Below are positions 55,635 through 64,000 of a stretch of DNA of 64,000 bases, piece by piece (position 1 is the stretch's first letter; each line of letters opens with the position of its first letter). Both the position numbers and the translations under genes were made by a program. The stretch is from the NCBI RefSeq assembly GCF_013141915.1, contig NZ_SROX01000002.1:434001-498000 (forward strand), read 5' to 3'. Below the pieces are notes generated by a model that did not search any database, was not told the DNA's origin, and saw nothing but the letters and a program-made list of their open reading frames with translations. The stretch comes from Cupriavidus necator (lineage in GTDB: Bacteria; Pseudomonadota; Gammaproteobacteria; Burkholderiales; Burkholderiaceae).

Positions 55635-56693
55635 TCAGAACAGGTGGATGACGCCGGCATAGGCACCCTGCTGGTTCGCCCCCGCGCGCGGCATGGTGTC
55701 CGGCGACGCCTCCACCGAAAACGTGGCGTTGCGCGAGTTGAACACCGAGGCCACGGTGCCATACAGCGCGGTGCGCTTCGACAAGTCATACTTTGCGCCG
55801 AGTGTGACAAGCGTGCCATGCCCACCGCCCCGGTTCAGGGTAGCGTAGTAGACGCCGGACAGCAGCGTCAGTGCCGGCAGCACGCGGTAGTTGGCGCCTA
55901 CCCATGCCATCTGGCTGCGCGTGGCGGCGTACGGGTTCTCCGGCGTGGCCACGGTGGCGCCCGACGACGCGGTCAGGTTGTAGCCGGCAAACAGGCGCAG
56001 GTCATTGAGCGCATAGCTGCCGCCCAGCGTGTACTGCCGCGAGCTGGTGTACAGATTGTCCATGCGGCCCTGGGTGTCGCGCAGTGCTTCATAGATGCCG
56101 GTCAGGCTGAAGTTGCCCTGCGCGTACTTGACGGCCGCGCTCACCTGCCTGCCGCGGTTAAAGCTGCCCGGCACGCCGTCGCTGCCCGCCTGCGCACGCA
56201 CGCTCAGCCCGCCCCACGCGGGCGAGTTGTAGGTCACGGCGTTGGGGCGGGAGCCCCAGTTGCGGCCATAGACGAGCGTGGCGATCGAGCTGGCCTGCAG
56301 CCCCATCGGATCGATCGCGCCGCTCTCGTCGTCGGTCAGGCTCATGGCGCGGCCCAGCAGCAGCGCGCCCCATTCGTTGCCGGCCAGGCCTACCTGGGCG
56401 CGGCGCCCGAACAGCGGATCGGAACGGCCGGTGCCTGAGGTGACCATGCCCTCAAGGTTGAACACCCCGCGCAGGCCGCCGCCCAGGTCTTCGTCGCCGC
56501 GCAAGCCCCAGAAGCTGACGCCGTACTGGTTGCTGCCAAAGCGCAAGGTGTCGGCGTCGCCGCCGGGGCGGGCGATGCCGTTGACATAGTCAAGGCCGGC
56601 CACGGCGCGGCCGTACAGGGTGATGCCGGTGCCGGCGGCCTGCGCGCAGCCGGCCGACGCCGCGAGCAGCGTCGTCAATGCAATGCGTTTCAC
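55635..56693 (-). CDS. nagC: Gram-negative porin of the nag operon
   Basis: 352 residues from GTG 56693, with AGGAG 9 bp upstream. Signal peptide VKRIALTTLLAASAGCAQA, then the Burkholderiales trimeric-porin start GITLYGRAVAGLDYVNG, SFWGLRGDEDLGGGLRGVFNLE, and a closing strand GAYAGVIHLF with terminal Phe. Its place between nagE and nagA suggests uptake of GlcNAc or chitin oligomers through the outer membrane. The symbol nagC follows C. necator usage and is not the E. coli repressor. Confidence 0.88.
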   Translation of the reverse strand: MKRIALTTLLAASAGCAQAAGTGITLYGRAVAGLDYVNGIARPGGDADTLRFGSNQYGVSFWGLRGDEDLGGGLRGVFNLEGMVTSGTGRSDPLFGRRAQVGLAGNEWGALLLGRAMSLTDDESGAIDPMGLQASSIATLVYGRNWGSRPNAVTYNSPAWGGLSVRAQAGSDGVPGSFNRGRQVSAAVKYAQGNFSLTGIYEALRDTQGRMDNLYTSSRQYTLGGSYALNDLRLFAGYNLTASSGATVATPENPYAATRSQMAWVGANYRVLPALTLLSGVYYATLNRGGGHGTLVTLGAKYDLSKRTALYGTVASVFNSRNATFSVEASPDTMPRAGANQQGAYAGVIHLF

Positions 56694-56811
56694 GATCAAG
56701 GGCTCCTGGATAAGCATGTCGGTAGCCATCGGCACGGCAGTCGTCGCTGCCGCCGTCACGTTCTGGCCGATGGCGGGATCGACCGTAGCCAGCCGGCTGC
56801 GGCGGCGGGGG

Positions 56812-58506
56812 TCACTGGGGCCGGGCTTGCAGGGCTCGCTGCAGCGCGGCCGCGTGTTGGTCTGCCGCATGGCCGAAGGCGATATGCGCGGTGTCGTCGC
56901 CAACCCACATCAGCGGGCTGCCCGCCAGATCTTCGGCACGCACGCGCGCGCGCTCGCGCACTACCACCCGCAGTCGCGTCAGCGCCTCAACGCTAATGGC
57001 GGCGATGTTGGCGGCGCCGCCCAGCGCTGCGATCCACCAGTCCGGGTCGAAGCCGCCGGCTTCGGCAACCGTGTCCGGCGCGGCCGTACCAGCCTGCTCG
57101 GCCTGCTCGGCCTGCTCCAGCACCGCGCGGATATCGCCGGCAACCTGCTCGGCCTGCGGGCCGACCACCACCTGCACCACGTTGGGCGGGCGCTTGAGCA
57201 CGCCACGCACCCCCAGCGCCTTGAGCCGCGGTTCCGACACCGCGCCGACGTCGGCCACCTTCAGCCGCAGCCGCGTGGTGCAGGCATCGACCACGACCAG
57301 GTTGGCGGCCCCGCCCAGCGCCTCGACATAGCGTTGTCCCGTGCTGCCGGCGGCCGGCTGCGCCGCGCCTTCGGCGGGCGCGGCGGGGACGATGTCGTCG
57401 CGGCCCGGCGTCGGCAGGTTGAAGCGGCGGATAAAGAAACGGGACAGGCCGTAGTAGACCAGCGCATACGCCAGCCCCAGCGGCAGCGCCAGCCAGCCGC
57501 GGCTGGACAGGCCGTAGGCCAGCACGTAGTCGATCGCGCCCGCCGAGAAGGTGAAGCCAAGCCGGATCTGGAGCCAATCGCACAGCGCCATCGACAGGCC
57601 CGTCAGCAGCGCATGCAGGCCGTACAGCACCGGCGCCAGGAACATGAAGCTGAACTCGATCGGCTCGGTGATGCCCGTCAGGAACGAGGTCAGCGCCATC
57701 GAGAACAGCATGCCGCCCACCAATGCGCGCCGTGCCCGCGGGGTCTCGTGGTACATCGCCAGGCAGGCCGCCGGCAGGCCGAACATCATCACCGGGAAGA
57801 AGCCGGTCATGAACAGGCCCGCGCCGGGATCACCGGCAAAATAGCGGTGCAGGTCGCCCGCCACGGCCGCGCCGGTGGCCGGGTCGGCATAGTTGCCGAA
57901 CACGAACCACGCCAGCGTATTGATCAGGTGGTGCAGCCCCGTCACCAGCAGCAGCCGGTTCAGCAGCCCGAACACGAACGCGCCGGCCGGGCCCGCGGTG
58001 GTCAGCCAGGCGCCGGCCACGTGAATGGCAGCCTGCACCGGCGCCCAGGCATAGGCCAGCACGATGCCCAGCAGCAGGCACGCCAGCGCGGTGACGATGG
58101 GCACGAAGCGCTTGCCGGCAAAGAACGCCAGGTACGGCGGCAGCACCACGCCGCGGTAGCGGTTGTAGAGGCCGCCCGCGATCGCGCCGGCGACGATGCC
58201 GGCCAGCACGCCCATGTCGAGCGCCGGGTCGACCGTCTTCATCACCGTGGTCAGCACCAAGTAGCCGATGGCGCCGGCCAGCGCCGCGGCGCCGTTGTTG
58301 TCGCGCGCAAAGCCCACCGCCACGCCGATGGCAAACAGCAGCGCCAGGTTGGCGAAGACGGCGTTGCCCGCCTGCGCCATCACCTCGACGCCGAACACGT
58401 CCGGCTGGCCCAGGCGCAGCAGCAGGCCAGCCACCGGCAGCACCGCGATCGGCAGCATCAGCGTGGCGCCCAGGCGTTGCAGCCGGGGCAACAGATCGAT
58501 CTTCAT
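56812..58506 (-). CDS. nagE: PTS N-acetylglucosamine transporter, IIC-IIB plus degenerate IIB
   Basis: 564 residues from ATG 58506. The IIC domain (about 1-370, ten helices) has ITEPIEFSFMFLAPVLYG, then IIB with phospho-Cys in VVDACTTRLRL. A second IIB-like repeat follows (GGAANIAAISVEALTRLRV) where Ala replaces the Cys. It imports and phosphorylates GlcNAc with phosphate from NagF. Mutations in NagE and loss of NagR are known to let C. necator H16 use glucose. Confidence 0.93.
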   Translation of the reverse strand: MKIDLLPRLQRLGATLMLPIAVLPVAGLLLRLGQPDVFGVEVMAQAGNAVFANLALLFAIGVAVGFARDNNGAAALAGAIGYLVLTTVMKTVDPALDMGVLAGIVAGAIAGGLYNRYRGVVLPPYLAFFAGKRFVPIVTALACLLLGIVLAYAWAPVQAAIHVAGAWLTTAGPAGAFVFGLLNRLLLVTGLHHLINTLAWFVFGNYADPATGAAVAGDLHRYFAGDPGAGLFMTGFFPVMMFGLPAACLAMYHETPRARRALVGGMLFSMALTSFLTGITEPIEFSFMFLAPVLYGLHALLTGLSMALCDWLQIRLGFTFSAGAIDYVLAYGLSSRGWLALPLGLAYALVYYGLSRFFIRRFNLPTPGRDDIVPAAPAEGAAQPAAGSTGQRYVEALGGAANLVVVDACTTRLRLKVADVGAVSEPRLKALGVRGVLKRPPNVVQVVVGPQAEQVAGDIRAVLEQAEQAEQAGTAAPDTVAEAGGFDPDWWIAALGGAANIAAISVEALTRLRVVVRERARVRAEDLAGSPLMWVGDDTAHIAFGHAADQHAAALQRALQARPQ

Positions 58507-58573
58507 TGGCGTTCTCCTCGAAGCTGTGCGCGCATGGCGCGCGTGGGGGGGGCGCGTGGTCGGGGCGCGGGGT

Positions 58574-61147
58574 TCAGGCCGGCCAGTAGCGCCGGCACGC
58601 CTCACGCACGGCCGCGGCCGAAGCCAGCCGCAGCAGTTCGGACGCGCGCTGCCGGCAGTCGGCGTGCGCAAGCTTGCGCACCCGCGCCTTGATGGCCGGC
58701 ACCAGCGCGGCGTCGACCGACAGCTCGGTCACGCCCAGCCCCAGCAGCACCGGCACGGCCAGCGGATCGCCCGCGAGCGCGCCGCACACGCCGACCCAGC
58801 GCCCATGGCGCGCGGCGCCTTCGGCGGTGGCGGCGATCAGGCGCAGCACGGCGGGATGCAGCGCGTCCAGGCGCGGCGCCAGGTGCGGCTGGCAGCGGTC
58901 CATGGCCAGCGTGTACTGGGTCAGGTCGTTGGTGCCGATCGAGAAAAAGTCAGCGTGCTCGGCGAGCTGGTCGGCAAGCAGCGCGGCGGCCGGCACTTCG
59001 ATCATCACGCCGACCTCGATGCCGGCATCGGCGCCGGCTTCGGCCGCCAATGCGCGGATGCGCGCACGCCAGTGCAGCAACTCGCCAGCCTCGCTGACCA
59101 TCGGCAGCAGGATCCGCAGCGGCGCCCTGGCGCGCACCGCCAGCAGGCCGCGCAGCTGGTCGTCCAGCAGCTGCGGGCAGACCTGCGCCAGGCGCACGCC
59201 GCGCAGCCCCAGCGCAGGGTTGGCCTCGGCCGGCAGGCGCAGCCAGGCGGCGTCCTTGTCGCCGCCGATATCGAGCGTGCGCACGATCGCGCTGCGCCCG
59301 TCCAGTACATCCGCAATGGCCTGGCAACGGGCGGTGTGATCGGCCGCGGCGGGCGCGGCCTGGCCATGCAGGAACAGCAGCTCGGTGCGCAGCAGGCCGA
59401 CCGCGTCGGCGCCTTGCGCGACCGCATGACGCGCGTCGTCGAGGCTGCCGATATTGGCGGCTACTTCAATGTGCACGCCGTCGCGCGTGCTGGCCGGCGC
59501 GTGCGCGACGCGCAGGTCGGCCTGGCCCTGCTGCGCGCGCAGCCTGAGGGTGCTGGCGGCGGCGGCCAGCAGGTGTTCATCGGGGTTGGCGTGCAGGCGC
59601 GCGTGGTCGCTGTCGGCAATGACCTGCGTGCCATCGGGCAGCCGTTCCAGCGCACTGCCCAGCGCCACCAGGCACGGGATGCCGAGCTGGCGCGCCATGA
59701 TGGCGGCGTGCGCGGTCGGGCCGCCGCGCACCATCACCAGCGCGGCCACGCGGGTGCGCTCGAGCCCGATCAGGTCAGAAGGTGTGAATTCGTCGGCGGC
59801 GAGCACCACAGGTTGCCTGCCGAGGGCCACGTCGGCGGACACGCCGGCTTGCGCATGGCTGGCGCCATGGCGAATTGCCGCCAGCGCGCGCAGCACGCGC
59901 TTGCCCAGGTCGAGCAGGTCGGCGGCGCGGTCGGCGGCGCGGCGGTCGGTCATGGCGGCCAATGCCGCGGCTTCGGCGCTGGTGGCCTCGCGCCATGCGA
60001 AGCCCGCGCTTTTTCCCGCGTCAATCAGGGGATCGGCAGCCTGCAGCAGCGCCGGGTCTTCAAGCAGCGCGCGGTGCATGGCGAAAATGCCGGCCTCGGC
60101 GCTGGCCCCGCGCGCGGTGGCGGTGGCGCTGTCGTGCGCCAACTGGGCGTCGACCGCCGCCAGCGCGGCGCGCAGGGTGGCACGCTCGGCGGGCGCGCCC
60201 AGGCCAGCCTGGTCCGGCTCCGGCGCCGCGTCGCGCCACCAGCGCAGCGGGCCGATGGCGATGCCGGGAGCGGCGGCCACGCCGGCGATGCCGCCCGGCG
60301 GCAGTTCGCCGCTACGCGCACCCGCTGGCGGCGCCGCGCCGACGGTGAACACCGCCTGCTCTTCCCCCGCGCCGGTGCGTTGCAGCTCACGCGCCACCGC
60401 ATCCAGCGCGGCCCCGGCATCGGGACCGCTGGCGACCAGATCTACCGTGGCGCCCTCGTGCGCGGACAGCGCCAGCAGCGCCGCCAGGCTTGCCAGGCTG
60501 GCCTGGCGTCCACCGTAGTGCAGGGCCACCGTGGCCTCGAGCCCCTGCATGGCCGCACGCGCGCGCGCCGCGGGCCTTGCATGCAGGCCGCCTGCGCAGC
60601 CCAGCGTGACCGTGCGCCGCAAGGCGGCCGCGTCGGTGACATCGGCCCGCGGTGCAGGCGCTGCGGCTGCCCCGGCGGGGCGCAACTGCAGCAACACGGT
60701 CCGGCCGGCCTCGGCCAGGACCGCGTCGGTGCGTGCGGCAACGGGGAAGTCGTGGCCGTTGGCAACCGCCATCACTGTCACCAGGCTGCGCGCCTGCCGC
60801 GCCACGCGCTCGACATCGAAGCGGATCAGCGCATCACCCTGACGCACTGTCGCGCCCTGCGCCACGCATGGTGCAAAGCCGTCGCCGCGCAGCGACACGG
60901 TGTCGATGCCGACATGCAGCAGCACCTGCGCACCGCACGACGCCTGCAAGGTCAACGCATGGCCAGTTGCGGCCAAGTGCAGCACGACGCCATCGCAAGG
61001 CGCCACCACGGTATCGCTCAGCGGATCGATGGCCACGCCGTCGCCGAACAAGCCTTCGGCAAAGACCGGGTCCGGCACCGCCGCGAGGGGCTGCAGCACT
61101 CCGCTCAACGGAGCCCGCAACAACAGGGTTTCGCTCGTCTCAGCCAT
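58574..61147 (-). CDS. nagF: PTS IIA-HPr-enzyme I fusion of the nag system
   Basis: 857 residues from ATG 61147. N-terminal IIA-Glc domain (phospho-His in VLLHVGIDTVSLRGDG), HPr domain (GGLHARPAARA), and EI with GGPTAHAAIMARQLGIPCL and SIGTNDLTQYTLAMDRCQPHLAPRLDALHPAVL. It carries phosphate from PEP to NagE, so this transporter does not need the separate ptsH-ptsI genes at 41-43 kb. First gene of the nag operon, behind NagR operator half-sites. Confidence 0.95.
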   Translation of the reverse strand: MAETSETLLLRAPLSGVLQPLAAVPDPVFAEGLFGDGVAIDPLSDTVVAPCDGVVLHLAATGHALTLQASCGAQVLLHVGIDTVSLRGDGFAPCVAQGATVRQGDALIRFDVERVARQARSLVTVMAVANGHDFPVAARTDAVLAEAGRTVLLQLRPAGAAAAPAPRADVTDAAALRRTVTLGCAGGLHARPAARARAAMQGLEATVALHYGGRQASLASLAALLALSAHEGATVDLVASGPDAGAALDAVARELQRTGAGEEQAVFTVGAAPPAGARSGELPPGGIAGVAAAPGIAIGPLRWWRDAAPEPDQAGLGAPAERATLRAALAAVDAQLAHDSATATARGASAEAGIFAMHRALLEDPALLQAADPLIDAGKSAGFAWREATSAEAAALAAMTDRRAADRAADLLDLGKRVLRALAAIRHGASHAQAGVSADVALGRQPVVLAADEFTPSDLIGLERTRVAALVMVRGGPTAHAAIMARQLGIPCLVALGSALERLPDGTQVIADSDHARLHANPDEHLLAAAASTLRLRAQQGQADLRVAHAPASTRDGVHIEVAANIGSLDDARHAVAQGADAVGLLRTELLFLHGQAAPAAADHTARCQAIADVLDGRSAIVRTLDIGGDKDAAWLRLPAEANPALGLRGVRLAQVCPQLLDDQLRGLLAVRARAPLRILLPMVSEAGELLHWRARIRALAAEAGADAGIEVGVMIEVPAAALLADQLAEHADFFSIGTNDLTQYTLAMDRCQPHLAPRLDALHPAVLRLIAATAEGAARHGRWVGVCGALAGDPLAVPVLLGLGVTELSVDAALVPAIKARVRKLAHADCRQRASELLRLASAAAVREACRRYWPA

Positions 61148-61231
61148 TCTGCTTCCAGATTCGCGGCGACCGGTTGCGGAATGCCACGGCGCCAGGTTCG
61201 GGGAAAAGATAAGCGGTTCATGACAACAAAA

Positions 61232-61275
61232 ATACCAGTACAAACCACTACGCCAAACATGTACTTAACTGGTAT
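61232..61275. promoter_or_regulatory. Putative NagR operator at nagF
   Basis: Two copies of ACTGGTAT, inverted and 28 bp apart. The ACTGGT core matches the half-site of DasR/NagR-type operators (ACTGGTCTAGACCAGT). The nagF-proximal copy overlaps a TATTTT -10-like hexamer with TTGGCG 18 bp upstream, so binding would repress nagF. Confidence 0.6.
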
Positions 61276-61495
61276 CTACAGAGCGTGCGCCGGCAGTATC
61301 ACATGATGGCCTCGCACCAAAAATTGATTCAGCGCACGATCCCCAAAAAATGGGCTTTTTCCCGGCAGCTCGTATCTTGCGTAGGCCTCCTTTTTAGCCA
61401 CACCTTTCCAATACCAATTGACGGAAACCCTGCGCATGGCGCGCGCATCACCCCGGCCGTACTATTTGCCCGCGAGGCCGCCAGATGTCCTAAAG

Positions 61496-61522
61496 TGGTA
61501 TCATCACCACCAAATTTTGGTA
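61496..61522. promoter_or_regulatory. Putative NagR operator at nagR
   Basis: Adjacent inverted repeats TGGTATCATCACCA and ACCAAATTTTGGTA directly before the nagR leader share the TGGT/ACCA elements of the nagF-side sites. They sit 16-42 bp upstream of the nagR start codon, fitting autoregulation. Confidence 0.55.
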
Positions 61523-61537
61523 CCCACGAGGATTCGC

Positions 61538-62260
61538 ATGGATCAACGGCTGCAGGCCCTCAGGCCGGACGAGGCGGACGCCACGCCGATCTACCTGCAG
61601 GTGGCACGCAAGCTGACCGCCGCCATCCAGGCCGGACAATGGCGGGTGGGCGACGCGCTGCCGTCAGAGCGCACGCTGGTCGATTCGCTGGGGATTTCGC
61701 GCGTCACCGCACGGCGCGCGCTACAGGTGCTGGCCGAGGAAGGCACCATCACGCGCAGCCATGGCGCGGGCACCTTTATCGCGCCGCGCGCCGAGCCCAG
61801 GCCGGCGCGGCTCGACAACTTCAGCGAGCTGGCGCGCCGGCGCGGCATGACGCCGGCGAGCGAGCTGGTGGCGTTCGAGCGCCGCCGCGCCACCGCGCAG
61901 GAAAGCGCTGAGCTGGCCCTGCCCGAGGGCGACGAGATCGTCAGGCTGACGCGGCTGCGCAAGGCTGACGGTCAGATTTACTGGATGGATGTGACCACGC
62001 TGGCGTTGGCCGTGCTGCCCGACGCCAGCGCCATCGGCGAATCGCTCTACGCCTACCTGGAGCGGATCGGCAAGCCGGTGCTGCGCGTCACCGAGACACT
62101 GCGCGCCGTCGTGGCGACCGAGGAACTGGCCGCGCGCCTGGGCATCAGGCCGGGCGAGCCCTTGCTGCATATCCGCCGCACCGGCTACACCCATGGCGAC
62201 AAGCCGGTCGAACTGACCGACGCGTACTGCCTGAACGACTTTTACGAGCTCAAGCAATAG
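61538..62260 (+). CDS. nagR: GntR/HutC-family repressor of the nag operon
   Basis: 240 residues from ATG 61538. N-terminal winged helix (PIYLQVARKLTAAIQAGQWRVGDALPSERTLVDSLGISRVTARRAL) and C-terminal UTRA ligand domain (RLTRLRKADGQIYWMDVTTL, YAYLERIGKPVLRVTETLRAV). Relatives (NagR, DasR) are released from DNA by GlcNAc-6-P or GlcN-6-P. Divergent from nagF; palindromes for it lie between the two. Confidence 0.92.
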   Translation: MDQRLQALRPDEADATPIYLQVARKLTAAIQAGQWRVGDALPSERTLVDSLGISRVTARRALQVLAEEGTITRSHGAGTFIAPRAEPRPARLDNFSELARRRGMTPASELVAFERRRATAQESAELALPEGDEIVRLTRLRKADGQIYWMDVTTLALAVLPDASAIGESLYAYLERIGKPVLRVTETLRAVVATEELAARLGIRPGEPLLHIRRTGYTHGDKPVELTDAYCLNDFYELKQ

Positions 62261-62430
62261 CGCCCGGCGGCGCCGGCCACGGGCGGCTCCACGGGCGGCG
62301 GGGGCGGGTCTTCCTCGGGCGGCAGCGGCAGGTCGGGGGGCACGCCCGGCGGCGCTGGCTCTTCCGCCGGGGGCACGGTATGGCGCGGATGCGGGCGTGC
62401 ACCGGCGATGGGGTTCAGCGAGGCGGGCAT
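62242..62430 (-). CDS. Small proline-rich protein of unknown function
   Basis: 62 residues from ATG 62430, with GGAG 8 bp upstream. MPASLNPIAGARPHPRHTVPP is followed by a Pro/Glu-rich stretch (about 24 of 62 residues are Pro) without membrane helix or signal. Its 3' end overlaps the end of nagR by 19 bp on the other strand. High GC makes chance proline-rich frames common, so reality rests on the ribosome site. It may be cytoplasmic and disordered. Confidence 0.45.
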   Translation of the reverse strand: MPASLNPIAGARPHPRHTVPPAEEPAPPGVPPDLPLPPEEDPPPPPVEPPVAGAAGRYCLSS

Positions 62431-62507
62431 GCGAGGTCTCCGTGACGGGGTTTCTTCCTCATTGAAGCAAACCCCGCCCGCCCACGCCAGTGCGGATCCC
62501 GCACCGG

Positions 62508-63149
62508 TCAGGCGTGCTGGCGGCGCACGAAGAACAGCGCCGCGCCCACCGCCATCAGCACGCTGCCGAAAAACCGGTTCTGCCACAGCACCGCGCGCGC
62601 ATTGCGGAACAGCCCCTGCATGCGCGACGCCAGCAGCGCGTAGCCATGCATCACCACCAGGTCGACGCCGCACATGGTGGCGGCCAGGATCGCCAGCTGC
62701 GGCGCCAGCGGCCGGTTGGGGTCGATGAACTGTGGCAGCACCGCGACCATGAAGATAATGCCTTTGGGATTGGTCACATTGGTCAGCAAGCCCGTGGCAA
62801 AGCGCCGGCGCCGGCTCATCACGGCCACGCGCGCGGGGCCGCCGTCCTGCACGGAACCCGCTTCCACCCTGGCGCGCCATTGCTGGATGCCAAGGTAGAT
62901 CAGGTACAGCGCGCCAACCGTCTTGACCACCATGAACGCCTGTTCCGAGGCCAGCAGCAGCGCCCCCAGCCCGCCGCCGGCCACCAGCAGCACGATCACC
63001 AGCCCGGCCTGCAGGCCGAAGATGGTGGTGGTGGTGCGGCGCAGCCCGTACGACAGCCCATGGCTCATCGACAGCACCGCGCCCGATCCCGGCGAGACGG
63101 CAATCACCCAGCACGCAGCGAAATAGGCCAACCAGACTTCCCAACGCAT
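62508..63149 (-). CDS. LysE/RhtB-family amino-acid exporter
   Basis: 213 residues from ATG 63149. Six membrane helices; AVSPGSGAVLSMSHGLSYGLRR is the family N-terminus and LLTNVTNPKGIIFMVAVLPQFID the conserved central motif. These proteins export amino acids or homoserine lactones. The substrate cannot be inferred. Confidence 0.92.
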   Translation of the reverse strand: MRWEVWLAYFAACWVIAVSPGSGAVLSMSHGLSYGLRRTTTTIFGLQAGLVIVLLVAGGGLGALLLASEQAFMVVKTVGALYLIYLGIQQWRARVEAGSVQDGGPARVAVMSRRRRFATGLLTNVTNPKGIIFMVAVLPQFIDPNRPLAPQLAILAATMCGVDLVVMHGYALLASRMQGLFRNARAVLWQNRFFGSVLMAVGAALFFVRRQHA

Positions 63150-63227
63150 TTCGACTCTCCTTTGACGTCAACCATGCCGGGCCACGCACTGCGGCCCGAC
63201 ACCTGTTATGGATGTTGGCGCGGCGCC

Positions 63228-63830
63228 TCAGAGCGGGTGGAACCCGCCCAGGAACTGCTCCACCTGCTCGGCCTGGCGCGCGTCGCGCGCGGCCTCGCCG
63301 GATTCCAGCACCACCGCCTGGTAAGCGCGCGTGCCCACCGCCACCAGCCGCGCGCTGAGACGGCGCGGCGACTGGTCCTGCGGCGACACGCCGCTGGCCT
63401 GCAGTTCCAGGCCGGCCAGCGGTCGGCCCGGCCGGTCCGCGCTCATGATGGTGACCGGCCGCGTGCGCGCCTCGCCCGAGAGCGTGCCGAGGTTGGCCAG
63501 CAGGCCGGCCTGCATCGCCGCCAGGGCCTCGCGCCGCAGCGCTTCATCGTCGGCGGGCAGGGTCACTACGCCCACGGCGAAGAGTGTGTCGTCAACGCGC
63601 GCGGCCTCCATCGTCATCGGCAGCTTGCGTCCGGCAATGGTGACGTCGCGCGCGGCGCTGGTGGGCTTGCCGGGGTAGAGCGCGGCGTAGCCGCCTTCGC
63701 CCGACTGGATGGTGCGCCAGTCATAGCGCGGCGAGCAGGCGCACATGGCCAGCGCCAGCAGCGCGGCGCAGCACGTCAGGGACCAGCGGGGCACGGCGAC
63801 AGGGCTCAGCGGGGGCAGCACGGGGCGCAT
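63228..63830 (-). CDS. Hypothetical lipoprotein
   Basis: 200 residues from ATG 63830. Signal peptide with lipobox MCAC (WSLTCCAALLALAMCAC), then a periplasmic domain: YDWRTIQSGEGGYAALYPGKPTSAARDVTIAGRKLPMTMEAARVDD, ALAAMQAGLLANLG and a final QAEQVEQFLGGFHPL. I do not recognise a named family. It may be cotranscribed with the LysE gene, 78 bp upstream of that start. Confidence 0.8.
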   Translation of the reverse strand: MRPVLPPLSPVAVPRWSLTCCAALLALAMCACSPRYDWRTIQSGEGGYAALYPGKPTSAARDVTIAGRKLPMTMEAARVDDTLFAVGVVTLPADDEALRREALAAMQAGLLANLGTLSGEARTRPVTIMSADRPGRPLAGLELQASGVSPQDQSPRRLSARLVAVGTRAYQAVVLESGEAARDARQAEQVEQFLGGFHPL

Positions 63831-63964
63831 GAAAAAAACTGGGGCGAAGGGCAGGTGCGGGATGGTCGCGCGCGGGCACATCGCCAGCGCGCGGAAACCG
63901 GTATTATCCCGGAAGCGGCGCGCCAGTGCTTGCCGCGCCGCCCCGCCGCACCCCCGGATCCGCC

Positions 63965-64000
63965 ATGCCCGCTTCCCGCCTCGCCCACCCTGCCGTAGCC
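63965..64000 (+). CDS. Possible start of a gene cut by the window end
   Basis: ATG 63965 opens a frame (MPASRLAHPAVA) to the last base. It is divergent from the lipoprotein gene, and a TATTAT-like element lies near 63902. Too short to identify. Confidence 0.35.
   Translation, partial: MPASRLAHPAVA

Larger units (their letters stand above)
61148..61537. other. nagF-nagR divergent control region
   Basis: 390 bp with no gene. ATACCAGT (61232-61239) and ACTGGTAT (61268-61275) form an exact 8-bp inverted repeat on the nagF side. On the nagR side TGGT-ATCATC-ACCA (61496-61509) abuts ACCAAATTTTGGT (61509-61521). Poly-A and poly-T tracts at 61345-61360 lie between. These are the likely operator and promoter parts for both genes. 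Confidence 0.7.

Noticed and set aside
58268..61306. A 1012-codon open frame on the plus strand opposite nagE and nagF
   Set aside because: Composition is Arg/Ala/His/Gln-rich with no recognisable domain, and it mirrors two well-conserved genes on the other strand; a GC-bias shadow.

Overview
The window looks like chromosome 1 of a Cupriavidus species (Betaproteobacteria, Burkholderiaceae), close to C. necator/C. taiwanensis. This is inferred from very high GC with strong third-position bias, a caa3-type cytochrome oxidase cluster, the rhodanese-grxC-secB-gpsA order typical of the family, and a nagF-nagE-porin-nagA-nagB-(zwf) cluster with a divergent GntR regulator, which I remember from C. 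necator H16. Almost everything is vertically inherited core genome. I see no insertion sequence, prophage, CRISPR array, tRNA or rRNA gene.

Layout. 1-2.3 kb: the end of pth and a Tat lipoprotein phosphatase of the PhoX family preceded by a Pho box. 2.3-7.1 kb (minus): an M16 peptidase pair, rsmD, coaD and a 2[4Fe-4S] ferredoxin, divergent from ftsY. 8.5-9.9 kb (minus): zeta-class isomerase and FAH-family hydrolase of an aromatic ring-cleavage pathway. 10-14.2 kb (plus): ANTAR regulator nasT followed by nrtABC, a nitrate-type ABC transporter. The nrtABC leader has a sigma-54 promoter whose predicted start is the first base of the first of three hexaloop hairpins; the third hairpin overlaps an intrinsic terminator. 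14.3-17.5 kb: ybiB, a pirin and rpoH, the last with a perfect CIRCE operator. 17.5-27.9 kb (minus): ctaCD, small assembly genes, ctaG, ctaE, surf1, an SCO-like gene, ctaA, ctaB and an SCO protein. A consensus sigma-70 promoter sits at the head of the ctaC end.

28-41.2 kb: a BioC-like methyltransferase, comF, trmL, a Bug-family binding protein, gpsA-secB-grxC-rhodanese, gpmA, ctpA, a ThiF/MoeB protein, selU-selD and a Fur-controlled bfd-bfr pair. 41.3-46.2 kb (minus): gshA-gshB and a sugar-permease-free PTS (IIA-Man, HPr, EI). 46.7-49.6 kb (minus): torF-glnK-amtB behind a full-consensus sigma-54 promoter. 49.9-51.8 kb: ubiK and comM. 51.9-62.3 kb: zwf and the nag operon for chitin-sugar uptake (PTS permease, IIA-HPr-EI fusion, porin, deacetylase, deaminase) with divergent nagR. 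The last 1.7 kb hold a small proline-rich ORF, a LysE exporter, a lipoprotein and the start of another gene.

Regulatory theme. Nitrogen status (two sigma-54 promoters, one followed by an ANTAR leader), phosphate (Pho box), iron (Fur box), heat (CIRCE) and amino sugar (NagR palindromes) signals are all readable in the intergenic DNA. The best candidate for a system worth experiment is the nasT-nrtABC leader.
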